64,000 nt of DNA from Colwellia sp. (GTDB lineage: Bacteria > Pseudomonadota > Gammaproteobacteria > Enterobacterales > Alteromonadaceae): assembly GCA_022969175.1 (NCBI GenBank), contig JALJPB010000016.1, positions 1 through 64,000 of the forward strand. Reading direction: 5' to 3'. Shown piece after piece: positions 18,249 through 28,249 of this stretch (its first letter is position 1; every line of letters starts with the position of its first letter). The translations under genes and the position numbers were made by a program. The notes below the pieces were generated by a model that saw only the letters and a list, made by a program, of their open reading frames with translations, did no database searches and was not told the origin of the DNA.

Positions 18249-19151
18249 TTAGTGATTCATTTCTTCCTTTAACCATGCCATAAAAATATCTAAGCGTATT
18301 TTTTTTGCTGAATTATCATCATAAACTAAATACTTTTTTACTGATAAGGGGTGTTTAATATCAAGAGGAATAATGAGCTCGCCTTTTTCTAGATATTGTA
18401 AAAACAGAAACTCTGCCGCTAATGTGAAACCATGACCACTTAAAACAGCACTTAATGCAATGTCAGTACTAGCAACTTCTGTCCACTGTTTATGTGCTTG
18501 ATAATTTTTTACTCCCGCGTGCTTAAACCAAGCTTGCCAATTAAATGGGCCGGATGGCTCTAATGTAACTAGCCAACTTTTTAAAATGTCTTGCGGCGAG
18601 TCAAAACTTATATCCTGTGCGAGCTGTGGTGAGCAAACTGGGTATACATCATCTTCACCAAAACAATCGCATTTCAACCCTTTACTACTCGCTTTTTCGC
18701 TGGAAGTACCAAATCGAATAGCAAGATCGATATGACTCTGTTTAAGGTCTTCAAAATGATTAGAAGAAGCGACACTAATTTTTATTTCTGGGTGTTTTTT
18801 CGAAAACTTATGTAGTCTTGGCATTAACCACATCGATGAGAATGAAGGAGTAGAAGTGATTGTTAAACTTCCATCAACGCCTTCGCGTTGAATATCGTTA
18901 AAGCCATTTAACAAAATATCAAACGCTTGCTGTGTCGCTTTATGTAATTTGACTCCACTTTGAGTTAGTTCCATTTTTCGTCCACGGCGAATAAATAACT
19001 TGCTGCCTATAGATATTTCTAATTGACGCATTTGCTGACTGACAGCTGCCTGAGATAAAAACATTTCAGTTGCTGCCTTACTATAACTTTGATGACGAGC
19101 AGCACTTTCAAAAGTTCTTAAGTTATTCAAGTGTCTTAATCGATTATCCAT
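18249..19151 (-). CDS. LysR family transcriptional regulator (GcvA-like)
   Basis: A 300-residue LysR-type regulator. The N-terminal helix-turn-helix is FESAARHQSYSKAATEMFLSQ plus AAVSQQMRQLE; the C-terminal effector domain carries GSLTITSTPSFSSMWLMPRL and LSAVLSGHGFTLAAEFL, close to the GcvA-like subgroup. It is divergent from the isocitrate lyase-like gene (168 bp between starts), the classical arrangement for a LysR protein regulating its neighbour. The effector is unknown. Confidence 0.9.
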   Translation of the reverse strand: MDNRLRHLNNLRTFESAARHQSYSKAATEMFLSQAAVSQQMRQLEISIGSKLFIRRGRKMELTQSGVKLHKATQQAFDILLNGFNDIQREGVDGSLTITSTPSFSSMWLMPRLHKFSKKHPEIKISVASSNHFEDLKQSHIDLAIRFGTSSEKASSKGLKCDCFGEDDVYPVCSPQLAQDISFDSPQDILKSWLVTLEPSGPFNWQAWFKHAGVKNYQAHKQWTEVASTDIALSAVLSGHGFTLAAEFLFLQYLEKGELIIPLDIKHPLSVKKYLVYDDNSAKKIRLDIFMAWLKEEMNH

Positions 19152-19319
19152 ACAAAGGCTCGATAGCTGGTTGATGTAATTGGTTGGGATAACTCATTAT
19201 ACCGCAATATCATTCGTTATTATAAGTACAGCTTATAATAGAGTTAACAATGAATCGTTGGCTTAGTGAATAAATTCGTCACAATATACCCAAACAAAAC
19301 ACGAGTTATAAACTGAGAA

Positions 19320-20093
19320 ATGAAAAACATGAACTTTAAACAACTACATCAACAAAACAAACCACTACTAATTTGCAATGTATGGGATGCCGCCAGCGCC
19401 AAAATTGCAAAAAAGCTAAACTTTGACGCTATTGGAACATCAAGTGCAGCAATAGCTGAGATGTTAGGTTACCAAGATGGCGAACAAATGAGTTTTTCTG
19501 AATTATTATTCATAGTTAAAAGAATTATTGCGACAACAACACTACCGATTACCGTTGACATAGAAGCTGGATATAGCCGTAACCCAGCCGAAATAACAGA
19601 GCATATAATAGCACTTGCAGACTTAGGCATTGCCGGCATTAATATTGAAGACAGTATTATTACTAATGAACGTGAGTTAATGGATGCTAAACAATTTGCC
19701 AATACTTTATCGGCAGTTACTCAACAACTGGCTGCAGCAAAGAAAGACATATTCATCAATGTAAGAACGGATACCTTTTTACTTGCCCATGATACAGCTT
19801 TAGAAGAGACCATCAAACGAATTGCACTCTACGAAGCCGCTGGCGCTGATGGTATTTTTGTACCTTGTATCACTAAAGAAGCTGATATCAGCGCAGTGGT
19901 TAGCCAAACTACACTTCCCATTAACGTGATGTGCATGCCTGATCTTCCTAACATTATTGAGCTTCAAAAATTAAATGTTAAACGAATTAGTATGGGAAAT
20001 TTTATCTTTGATAACCTATCTAATCATTTTGAGAGTACTTTATGCTCAGTAATAGAGTCTCAATCTTTCCAGCCTGTTTTTTATAGCCGATGA
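19320..20093 (+). CDS. Isocitrate lyase / PEP mutase superfamily enzyme
   Basis: A 257-residue TIM-barrel protein of the ICL/PEPM superfamily, whose members cut or form C-C or C-P bonds next to carboxylates. Seen here: LLICNVWDAASAKIAKK, the IGTSSAAIAEMLGY loop, metal-binding VDIEAGYSRNPAEI and GINIEDS, and FINVRTDTFL. The catalytic KKCGH-type loop of true isocitrate lyases is absent, so it belongs with the short COG2513-type members of unassigned substrate. Two ATGs 9 bp apart (19320, 19329) are both possible starts. The divergent LysR gene is its probable regulator. Confidence 0.85.
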   Translation: MKNMNFKQLHQQNKPLLICNVWDAASAKIAKKLNFDAIGTSSAAIAEMLGYQDGEQMSFSELLFIVKRIIATTTLPITVDIEAGYSRNPAEITEHIIALADLGIAGINIEDSIITNERELMDAKQFANTLSAVTQQLAAAKKDIFINVRTDTFLLAHDTALEETIKRIALYEAAGADGIFVPCITKEADISAVVSQTTLPINVMCMPDLPNIIELQKLNVKRISMGNFIFDNLSNHFESTLCSVIESQSFQPVFYSR

Positions 20094-20112
20094 AAAACAA
20101 TAAAGTAAATAA

Positions 20113-20142
20113 AAAGGTAATAACCTCTCAGTTATTACCTTT
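20113..20142. terminator. Bidirectional terminator between the ICL-like and MYG1 genes
   Basis: AAAGGTAATAAC (20113-20124) pairs perfectly with GTTATTACCTTT (20131-20142) around a 6-base loop, with A-rich and T-rich flanks. It serves two convergent genes. Confidence 0.8.
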
Positions 20143-20174
20143 ATCGTTTGGATTACTCTATTTTATTAGCACTT

Positions 20175-21047
20175 TTACTTTTCTTGAAGTGCCATCGATG
20201 CCATTTTCATAGTACTTTCAAATGATTCCGCACCAGCAATAAACAAACCATTATGGCAAAACATAGCATCATCAATACCGGTCACGTCTTTTAGTGCTTG
20301 ATCAGATAAACCGGCCCATTCTTTAGGCAGTGGTTTTCTGTCTTCAAATGATCCTAGTTCAACAGGCACTGTTTGAATTCGCCATTGGCCAGACTGAGAT
20401 GGGTAAACCATGAATAAAGCCTCTTTAGATAAAGCATGAACCGTTCTTTTCCATGGCGTATATTTTTCTAAAACAATCACTCTTGGATCTTCTGCATTAT
20501 CTATCGCTTTTGCCACAATTTCTTTCGCACTAATACCGCCGTCAGCAGAGGCTATAAATCGTGCTAAGACACGCGATGCAAAGTCAACAGCTTCATCAAA
20601 ACAAGTATCAAAAGAACTATCTTCTTGCCAAGTAGGATTAAACATTGAAATAGTTTGGCTAAGACTGATACCTTGCGAGACACCTTCAACATGACCACAA
20701 TCAATGGCATCAATCGTTGAGACAAGACCAGCATCAACCGAATCTGCGACCTCTTGGTTACCTTGGCATATTTCTAAACCATATTTCTGCCAAATTAAAC
20801 CGAATGAGGAATAAGGAATGCCATTTTCGCGTTCCCCTGCACCGCCACGTTGATGATGATCAAATCGACCGGTATCAGAGTCATATTCGCCGCCAACATC
20901 AATGACAATATCAGCTTTAGCAATTAGCTCTAAATCACGGGTGCGAATGAGCTTAAAAGCTGGAAAAATACTTTTGAGTGCAGCGATACTGAAAACATCA
21001 TCAGCATGAAAATTACCGTTGTGAGTTGCTATAGTTTTATCATTCAT
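20175..21047 (-). CDS. MYG1 family (UPF0160) metal-dependent hydrolase
   Basis: A 290-residue member of the MYG1/UPF0160 family, related to DHH phosphoesterases; the eukaryotic MYG1 has been described as an RNA exonuclease. Metal-binding motifs are seen: ATHNGNFHADDVFS at the N-terminus, VIDVGGEYD, and FDHHQRGGAGERENGIPYSS. The C-terminal part holds WRIQTVPVELGSFEDRKPLP, as in the family. The bacterial role is unclear. It is a single gene. Confidence 0.9.
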   Translation of the reverse strand: MNDKTIATHNGNFHADDVFSIAALKSIFPAFKLIRTRDLELIAKADIVIDVGGEYDSDTGRFDHHQRGGAGERENGIPYSSFGLIWQKYGLEICQGNQEVADSVDAGLVSTIDAIDCGHVEGVSQGISLSQTISMFNPTWQEDSSFDTCFDEAVDFASRVLARFIASADGGISAKEIVAKAIDNAEDPRVIVLEKYTPWKRTVHALSKEALFMVYPSQSGQWRIQTVPVELGSFEDRKPLPKEWAGLSDQALKDVTGIDDAMFCHNGLFIAGAESFESTMKMASMALQEK

Positions 21048-21425
21048 TGGTTTTGTGTCTTGTTAGCAAGGGAAAATAAAGTATTGTTAGTTAAATTAAA
21101 TATTTTGAAAATATTTACTCAGAAAAATCACATCGGGGATTCTATACCAAGACAGTTAATAAAAACAGCTGATTCTGAATAACTCGAATATCAAATAGAC
21201 TTCCTTGTATGCGCCTAAAAGAGTTAAACACTATCATCACCACTCATTTCATTGTGAGCCATATGCCTTCACACGCTAAACAATATGTAGCGCTAAGACA
21301 TCATGATTCAAATGTTACGTACCTTCGACAATGATTAACTTAGCTAAATGTGATAGCTAAATGTGATAGCGAAATGAGATAACAAAATGAAGAGGCGAAG
21401 AACAACACCTTGATTTAACGCCAGG
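21048..21425. repeat. Intergenic region with three 13-bp tandem repeats
   Basis: The 378-bp gap contains TAGCTAAATGTGA (21341-21353), an exact second copy (21354-21366) and a degenerate third, TAGCGAAATGAGA (21367-21379). No gene recognised. Confidence 0.6.
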
Positions 21426-22910
21426 TTATGTAGATTGTTGCTGTATCTCTTTGATTACCTTTCTCTTTAAACAACGTCCTCTGGGTTCATTTTCCTCATG
21501 TAATACAATTTCGGTATGAAGGAACTTTGCAGCTTCAGCTGAATCCTTCACTTTGCTTGCACTGCGTTGTAACATTTCTAATTCAAACTCAGTTAATACA
21601 CACTCCCTTACCCCAGCTTGCTTCCATTGAGATGAAGGACGGCATCCTTTTGTGATTCCCCGAGCCAGCGCTAATGCATCAAGCAGAGCTTGATTCGCTC
21701 CCTGCCCTTTGAATGGACTCATAGGGTGAGCAGCATCTCCGATCAGAGTCACTTGAGCCCCTTTCTCTAAAAGCTCAGATTTAAGTAGTGCTCTATCATA
21801 GACTGGATAACCAGAAACTTCGCTTTGTTGTGTGGCTGCTAAAACCTGAGGAATGGGATGATGCCACTGACATCTATTCCACGCTTCTTCTTTGAGAGCT
21901 TGAGGTCCTCTAGCACTTAACGCCAAGGCCTCATCTTCAGGCATTGGAAAACTAAGCTGCCACATCACAGTGTCTGACGAATAAGGCATCATGTATATTC
22001 GCTCATTTCCGTTAGCGGTCTGGAATACAGTGGCAGAATCTAACAAAGCACTATCAACACCTTCTAGATCGGCCAAAGGGCAAATCCCTAAAATCACAAT
22101 ACAGCCTAAGTAACATAATGGCGATACATCCTCACCAAACAATAATTTGCGTACTGTACTACGAATGCCATCAGCACCCACCAATAGGTCAGCATGAACG
22201 TGTTTCATCTCTCCCGCTACTTGAAAGCTTAAATTTACGCCTTCACCTTCACCTTCTTTAAAGTCCACCAACTGGTGCCCCCACTGAACAGCATCATAGC
22301 CACCAAGTTGTTCCAGCAAAGCTAAACGTAGAGACTGCCTAGCTATATGCACATTCGTACGCTTTGGTGACCCTTTCGTATCTGACTGTCCCCACTTTCT
22401 GATGCCCCATTCACCGATCACTTTTCCTTCGGTAGTATGAACAAGATGTAGGGTTGAAATTACGCCCTGTTCTAACGAGAAAAGGCCCAATCCTTCAATC
22501 GCTCTACTTGCTTGTTGCAGAGTAAGTCCATAGCCCTGAGATCGTGCACCGAAACCGCTATCGCGTTCAAAAAGGGTAAAAGGAATTCCTCGATGTAAAC
22601 AAGCAACAGCGAGAGCCACACCACCTATGCCACCACCAATGATGGCAACGTGCGGATAGTTTTCATCCGCTAAAGTCTTGGTTGCAGACTGAACTAAACC
22701 AGAACCTTTACAGTTCAAACAGGAATCGAGATGCCCCTTAGGACGAACCGGAGGTTTGCCCTCACAATTCATTTGTTCAAATTGAGCTAACTCCCTCTGG
22801 TATCTCAATTTCACCTTCTTGCGTAGCCCTTTACTTTTTTTACCTCGTCCCTGACACGCTAAACAAATAGTCCAGTTATCCAATTCAGATTTCACCCTTT
22901 CACCTATCAT
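21426..22910 (-). CDS. FAD-dependent monooxygenase with N-terminal DnaJ-like zinc knuckle
   Basis: A 494-residue protein. Residues 16-23 (CLACQGRG) and 64-71 (CLNCKGSG) are two CxxCxGxG knuckles as in DnaJ zinc fingers, separated by a basic stretch. The rest is a PHBH-type aromatic-ring monooxygenase: dinucleotide fold VAIIGGGIGGVALA, the DG-type VGADGIRSTVRKL, and FAD-binding LIGDAAHPMSPFKGQGAN. Such enzymes hydroxylate aromatic or polyketide-like substrates with NAD(P)H and O2; no substrate can be named. The zinc-knuckle fusion is unusual. It is a lone gene. Confidence 0.85.
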   Translation of the reverse strand: MIGERVKSELDNWTICLACQGRGKKSKGLRKKVKLRYQRELAQFEQMNCEGKPPVRPKGHLDSCLNCKGSGLVQSATKTLADENYPHVAIIGGGIGGVALAVACLHRGIPFTLFERDSGFGARSQGYGLTLQQASRAIEGLGLFSLEQGVISTLHLVHTTEGKVIGEWGIRKWGQSDTKGSPKRTNVHIARQSLRLALLEQLGGYDAVQWGHQLVDFKEGEGEGVNLSFQVAGEMKHVHADLLVGADGIRSTVRKLLFGEDVSPLCYLGCIVILGICPLADLEGVDSALLDSATVFQTANGNERIYMMPYSSDTVMWQLSFPMPEDEALALSARGPQALKEEAWNRCQWHHPIPQVLAATQQSEVSGYPVYDRALLKSELLEKGAQVTLIGDAAHPMSPFKGQGANQALLDALALARGITKGCRPSSQWKQAGVRECVLTEFELEMLQRSASKVKDSAEAAKFLHTEIVLHEENEPRGRCLKRKVIKEIQQQST

Positions 22911-23029
22911 TTATTTAACCAGTTATTTTTTCATTTCAAAAAAAACAAACATCGGCTAATACGACTGACGCTCATAATTAGCGATATTATAACCTTTATT
23001 TATTCTACAAAGCTTCACAAAATCACAGT

Positions 23030-23368
23030 ATGATTGGTCATTCACACCAACAAGCCAGTAATATATTAATTGTTAATAAAACCGCTGATAGTAGACAACA
23101 AGAAATGGACTTCGTACAACTGGATGCACCGATTAAAACAGTTAGCGGGCAAGCTAAGTTTGCTGTACAAGGAATTGGCTTAATCAATGCTTTAGTTGAT
23201 AATCATGATATAAAATCCTATCTAGTCAATCATCAATTAACACCTGCTTTAGTGAATTACTGGCATACATCAGCAGAAAATTTTCTATACTATCATCAAG
23301 TTAAATTTGAACAACCCAAGGTCCGTGCCTTTATTGATTTTTTTCTCTCGAAAATAAAATACTGGTAA
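23030..23368 (+). pseudogene. Fragment of a LysR-type regulator (C-terminal end only)
   Basis: A 112-residue frame whose last 70 residues resemble the end of a LysR effector domain (FAVQGIGLINAL..., SYLVNHQL, HQVKFEQPKVRAFIDFFLSKI). The DNA-binding half and most of the effector domain are missing, and the sequence upstream does not supply them. Most likely a truncated remnant. Confidence 0.6.
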
Positions 23369-24151
23369 AATGACAATTACAAACTAACTGGCAACGAAGT
23401 CATTAATATCGGTTTAAATATAAAGTCTAATTTCGGCCAATAGTATCGATAACTATATAAGAATAGGAAAGGAACTTACCGCGCTAAACATCAACTTTAA
23501 TAGTTATCTGGGGTATTTATCAAGAACCAGTTCAATTTCAAGATTTTCATCATGAGCATAAAGAATGCCAAAAGAAATAACCATACCCAGTCCAGTACAT
23601 TGCCAACATTTTTACTAATAAGACTGACGGATGCTTGACTTCAATGCAAATAAACTAACATTAAAAGTCATCATTTTGGATAAAGTTTATAGGGTTTAAC
23701 GGTAGACTGATTTATCTGTACATAGCCAACAAAAGTTGAGCTGTGTTGCAAGAAAACTTATCGAAAGACCAAAAAAGACACTAGAATATGAAACACCAAC
23801 AGAGGAATTTAACCAATGTGTTTCGTCCATCGGTTGAACTAAAAGGTATTCGTTAACATTACCCTAATTATTCTTTCGTCACAGAAATTAGTAAAGAAAA
23901 AATGACTTCTCTGTGCGCTATATAGCGGAAGTTGTTGGTATCAACATCAAACCTTCCGCAGCTAGCCATAAGCTGACCTAAAGCCGATGTAAAATCATGC
24001 TAATATTAAAGGCAATATTAACTGAAATTTCCTGCTCGTTTGTGGGTCTGGTTTAAGCTGTACCTGCCGTTGATATTTCATCTCAGAATGCTAACATAAT
24101 GTTCATCTCAGCATGATCGAAAATGATATACTAAAAGTAGACTTCTGTTAG
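23369..24151. other. 783-bp stretch without a recognisable gene
   Basis: No open frame of convincing length or family, and no RNA gene recognised. An imperfect repeat of the TAACATAATGTTCATCTCAGCATGATCG type near 24090-24120 is the only structure noticed. It follows the LysR fragment and may be decayed coding DNA. Confidence 0.4.
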
Positions 24152-25978
24152 TTAAGTCTCAACTACTCTATTTCGACCGAGGTCTTTTGCCTTGTATAAA
24201 GCGTCATCTAATTTCTGATAAAGTATTTCAAAACTAGAAATCGATTTATTAATATAGGTTATGGAAAAACTTGCCGTAACCTTTAATTCTATTTCATTAT
24301 CTATTAATAATGAATTGTTTTCAAAGCAACTGCGAATACGTTCAACAATGATTTGCGCAGATTCTTTTTTTAAGTTTTTTAAACAAACGACAAATTCCTC
24401 GCCTCCAATCCTACCAAATAAATCCTGTTGTCGAATATTGATTTTAGTTAATTTAACAATATGTCTCAGTGCTTTATCACCCGAAATATGTGAATATTTA
24501 TCGTTGATTAATTTAAAATGATCTAAGTCGAAAAGAATAATGGCATGTATCTCGTTGTTCTGAGTATCTTTTAAATTGGTAATTTGTTCAAAAATGGCTC
24601 GTCTATTGAAGATTCGCGTAAGCTCATCCGTTTCAGACAATATTTTTTGTATACTTTTTTGACGCCAGATAAATAAACAGATAGTTACCAAGATAAATAT
24701 TATTAGACTGGATAAAATTAAAATTATTTTTGATTTCTCTAACTTAGCTGAAACTAACCCAAGTTCCAGCTCAACAATATCTTGCTGCAACTCAGCAGCA
24801 CCTAAGATAGAAATTGAACTCTGTTGATGCATTAAGTCTTGTTGATTGATTTTAATGTAATTTTCAAAATGTTTTTTTGATAGTTCTGGTTTATTTTGAG
24901 ATATATAATATTTTGTTAAAAACTCATTCAGATAGAGTAAATTTGAATCGGGACTTTCTTTAATTAACAAGTCTATCTTTGATATGAAAGTATTAACACA
25001 TTCAGTTCTATTGTTTTCCAAGCATGCTATCGCTTTAAATAAATTTATTTTATTATTTTTAAATCTCTCCTGTGCAACCTTTTGATAAGGTTCAAACTCG
25101 TCAATTAGCTCCATCATTAAACCAAACTTTTTTTCTATATATGCAAACTTTATTTTTAAAACTGCTAATGATATTTTATAATTGTCCGTGTTTTTTAATT
25201 TTTCACTTACAGATTCATATTTTCTAAAGAAAAACTTACTTTCTTCAATTTCACCTGCCTTAAATAATTCAGTGACAATAATATAATAAGCCCTATTTTT
25301 ATCAAAATCATTATCAATAAGCGGTAATTGTTTTTTGTATATATTTGCAGCGAGAGAAAATTGACCAAGAGATGAATATGTCTCAGCGAGTGTGTAATAT
25401 ACTGTTCCCGTAAAATTATCGTCTTCTTTATTTAGTTCCAGTATTTTGAAAAGTTTTTTGAGCTTATCAATCGCATTATTTTCAGAGCAGTATTGAATTT
25501 CAGCTAAATCTACATACCTTAGAAACTCTTTTGATGCATTTGGTAATAAAAGCTGCTGTTTATGTAAAAAATCACACGATTTCCTTTGGGATTCATTAGA
25601 ATAATATGTTGCCAAGTCAAAAATAGAGATAGATAGTAGGTTATGATTTACTTCATCATTAGGTAAAAGGATAATTTGTTCCAATAAATGTATATAATTT
25701 TCACTGAAGCCCTCATTGCAATACAATGTAGTAGATTTTTTCCACATTAATTTCGACATTTCTTGATTTGATAAATTAGGCGTGTTCACTAAAAGCCACT
25801 TAACTTTATCGCTAAAAATTTTATCTACTGGGCAATCATAGTCATGAGACGGTTGAATAGCATTTAATGTTACTTTCAAGTCATTGGCTAATACTGAATT
25901 AGTTACGGCAAATAAACAGCAATAGATAGATAGAATAAAAAGCCATTTTTTACTAACCAATAATTTTAAAACCTTCAA
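24152..25978 (-). CDS. TPR-containing membrane diguanylate cyclase (GGDEF)
   Basis: A 608-residue protein. A signal peptide (about residues 1-31, ending VLA-ND) is followed by a long periplasmic helical region with TPR-like repeats (for example YYTLAETYSSLGQFSLAANIY), a membrane helix near 424-446, and a C-terminal GGDEF domain (DELTRIFNRRAIFEQ, ILFDLDHFKLINDKYSH, active-site RIGGEEF). It is predicted to make c-di-GMP in response to a periplasmic signal. It starts with TTG at 25978, supported by GGGTGAGGT just upstream; no internal ATG precedes the signal peptide. Confidence 0.9.
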   Translation of the reverse strand: MKVLKLLVSKKWLFILSIYCCLFAVTNSVLANDLKVTLNAIQPSHDYDCPVDKIFSDKVKWLLVNTPNLSNQEMSKLMWKKSTTLYCNEGFSENYIHLLEQIILLPNDEVNHNLLSISIFDLATYYSNESQRKSCDFLHKQQLLLPNASKEFLRYVDLAEIQYCSENNAIDKLKKLFKILELNKEDDNFTGTVYYTLAETYSSLGQFSLAANIYKKQLPLIDNDFDKNRAYYIIVTELFKAGEIEESKFFFRKYESVSEKLKNTDNYKISLAVLKIKFAYIEKKFGLMMELIDEFEPYQKVAQERFKNNKINLFKAIACLENNRTECVNTFISKIDLLIKESPDSNLLYLNEFLTKYYISQNKPELSKKHFENYIKINQQDLMHQQSSISILGAAELQQDIVELELGLVSAKLEKSKIILILSSLIIFILVTICLFIWRQKSIQKILSETDELTRIFNRRAIFEQITNLKDTQNNEIHAIILFDLDHFKLINDKYSHISGDKALRHIVKLTKINIRQQDLFGRIGGEEFVVCLKNLKKESAQIIVERIRSCFENNSLLIDNEIELKVTASFSITYINKSISSFEILYQKLDDALYKAKDLGRNRVVET

Positions 25979-26869
25979 ACCTCACCCTTCCATTTTTGTA
26001 TAATATTACAAAACAAAATAATACATATTGAAAAATTCAATTCTGAGCACCCCCACTAATTTAATAATAAACTTTATATTGTAAATATGGGTTTCATCCT
26101 TGCCTTCTGCAATGGTTATCTAAATAACATAGCGAAAAGTTTTAAATATTACAACTCTATTTTAGAAAAAAACTAATGTTAACAAGTAATTAACAATGGT
26201 TCATTGTAAATGTATTGGCTTAAATTAATCATATTTTCAATTGAAAATTTATTAAGAAATATATTAATACCGCTTTGATTTTACAGGCTTCCAAACATGT
26301 GCTTCAACTATTTTATCTTGTAGGAGACCTTAGATAAATCTATATGCCTATTGACTATAATACGTACTTAAAAGCCATCCTTATGAATTCTGTGAACGAC
26401 GGGTTTGGTGGCTTTGTTGACTATCATGATGAAGGTAGCTCAACGTCTATGAACACTAAAAACAGCTCAAAAACCTATTGATGTTAACGTCCGGTTTCGT
26501 ATCAAAGGGAACGTTAGGAGAGATGATTTTTACTCATGAATTTGACCGATTTGTGGCAAAAGTGATCGTACAGAGGCAACACGCCACTTTCGGATTTGAG
26601 CTTAAATCTGACCTTAGGTTTGGCTACTCTGATACTTCCGCTATATTGCGCATTTAGACATACAAATTATCATCTAGACATATATGTCAGATCAAAAAGG
26701 GTAATAACATTTTCATGTGTTACTCTTTTTAAAGTTTGTTCAATTGAAGAGCAATTAGTGATTTTCAGACACCATGTTGATGTTATATTTACTTTAAGAC
26801 AATGTGAATTAACTAACCAAGAATACTGCCACAAAGACATCATTATTCTGACTTTAGCAAAAGATTACT
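25979..26869. other. 891-bp gap: no clear gene, contains a terminator/fdx-end repeat copy
   Basis: The part from 25979 to about 26680 is AT-rich with short open frames (one beginning MPIDYNTYLKAILMNSV at 26344) that match nothing I recognise. The segment 26683-26801 is a repeat-family copy (separate entry). Confidence 0.4.
26683..26801 (-). repeat. Repeat copy A: terminator hairpin plus fdx 3'-end-like sequence
   Basis: On the minus strand it holds, in order, the arm TGTCTTAAAGTAAATAT, then a segment (26755-26784) reading INMVSENH followed by a TAA stop, exactly the end of the ferredoxin at 53925, then a hairpin (about 26694-26730) built on GGGTAATAACA and the motif TTTTTGATCTGACAT. All six differences from the fdx end across the aligned codons are synonymous. 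It lies just downstream of the histidine kinase gene and may act as its terminator. Confidence 0.75.
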
Positions 26870-28249
26870 TTAAGAAGGAACTAGAATTGAGACACTGAAA
26901 CCGACATTCAGATTTTCAAGAATAAGGCGCCCTTGATGTGCTTCTGAGATTGCTTTCACCATACTAAGTCCTAATCCGTTACCAGAAGTATTTCTAGTCT
27001 CATCCAACCTGACAAACCTCTCCACGACTTTACTAAGTTGATCATCTGGAACGCCTAGACCCTCATCTTTTATGCTGATAACCACATGACCCTCTTGCTC
27101 TACTGAACCGACGACAATAGTGCTATTTTCTGGTGCATATTTAATCGCGTTTTCAACTAAATTGGCAATGGCCTGAAATAACAGATTGATATCAGCTTTA
27201 ACCGAAAGCGACTCTAATGCCATAGAAATTAACTGACCTTTTTCTTCTGCCAGAGGCTGATATAAATCGATCACATCAGTGGTAAGAGAAGTTAAATTAA
27301 CTTCCTGTATACAAATGTTTGCGTTGCCCGATTCAAGATGGCTAATCCTCAAAAGTGCATTAAAAGTATTGAGTATTAAATTTACCTGATCAGTTAAATT
27401 TGATACTTGCGGATTATCTAACTCTAACTGTTCAAGTTTGTTATGCAGCGATGTTAACGGCGTACGAAGATCATGAGCGATATTATTGGATATCTGCTTG
27501 ATATCCTCCACCTTTGATTCTATTTTAGCTAGCATTTTATTGAGATTTATCGCCAAATGGTCAAACTCATTATTACCACCGGAGTGTGAAATTCGCTGGG
27601 TTAAATCTTGATGTTGAATAATATAATCGGCGGTTTTATTGATATTTTTAAGTTTGAAATGAATTTTCCAAGCAATAATTGTCGTCGCAACAAAGCCGAG
27701 AAAGATCAACGAAACACCAAACCATGCCATTTGGGTAGTAATTCCTCTTATTTTTTCTTGAATTACCTTTTGTTTTTTATCAGAAATATGAGATATCGAC
27801 GTAAGTCTAATATACTCTTCTATGTACAAAGAGTGACTTTCATCCAATTCAATACTGGAAATTGAAACACCTGAGAGAAAATCTTGGGATATAGTTTTTA
27901 TTTGGGATTTTTTAGAGGCGGTAACATTTGATACGAGCGATTTTTGCTCCATGGCATTTTTATTTTCCCACTGTAAGTCGCCAGCATTAACTTTTCCCAA
28001 TATTAATACCGCGTACTTAAATCCTCTTTTTTCTTTGCGAATATTGAGTGATTTTATCAGTTCTGCTAGACCTTGCTTTTGGTATTGGGTCTTAAAAGAG
28101 CAAAGTTCACATTCTGGAATAACCATCGATTCTAAATGAGAAACTTGTGGTTCTAGCCAATCATCATAATAAATGTAGACGGCCGAAATTAGCAGGATCA
28201 AGGTGCAGGCGTAAATGAGTACCAATCGGCCAATATAACTATTTAGCAT
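26870..28249 (-). CDS. Two-component sensor histidine kinase
   Basis: A 459-residue membrane kinase: helix 1 about residues 8-26, a periplasmic domain to about 170, helix 2 about 174-196, HAMP, the HisKA box IAHDLRTPLTS with phospho-acceptor His259, and a HATPase_c domain (LVENAIKYAPEN, IKDEGLGVP, SGNGLGLSMVKAI). It autophosphorylates and passes phosphate to the response regulator whose gene overlaps its start by 11 bp. The periplasmic part has a CELC motif, which might bind metal or form a disulfide; the signal is unknown. Confidence 0.93.
   Translation of the reverse strand: MLNSYIGRLVLIYACTLILLISAVYIYYDDWLEPQVSHLESMVIPECELCSFKTQYQKQGLAELIKSLNIRKEKRGFKYAVLILGKVNAGDLQWENKNAMEQKSLVSNVTASKKSQIKTISQDFLSGVSISSIELDESHSLYIEEYIRLTSISHISDKKQKVIQEKIRGITTQMAWFGVSLIFLGFVATTIIAWKIHFKLKNINKTADYIIQHQDLTQRISHSGGNNEFDHLAINLNKMLAKIESKVEDIKQISNNIAHDLRTPLTSLHNKLEQLELDNPQVSNLTDQVNLILNTFNALLRISHLESGNANICIQEVNLTSLTTDVIDLYQPLAEEKGQLISMALESLSVKADINLLFQAIANLVENAIKYAPENSTIVVGSVEQEGHVVISIKDEGLGVPDDQLSKVVERFVRLDETRNTSGNGLGLSMVKAISEAHQGRLILENLNVGFSVSILVPS

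Noticed and set aside
26344-26600. Possible IS256-type transposase remnant
   Set aside because: The short frame MPIDYNTYLKAILMNSV has a faint resemblance to a transposase N-terminus, but the following sequence in any frame does not hold the expected motifs.
26596-26898. Plus-strand frame of 100 residues before the kinase gene
   Set aside because: It runs through the terminator/fdx-end repeat and into the opposite-strand kinase gene, so it cannot be a real gene.
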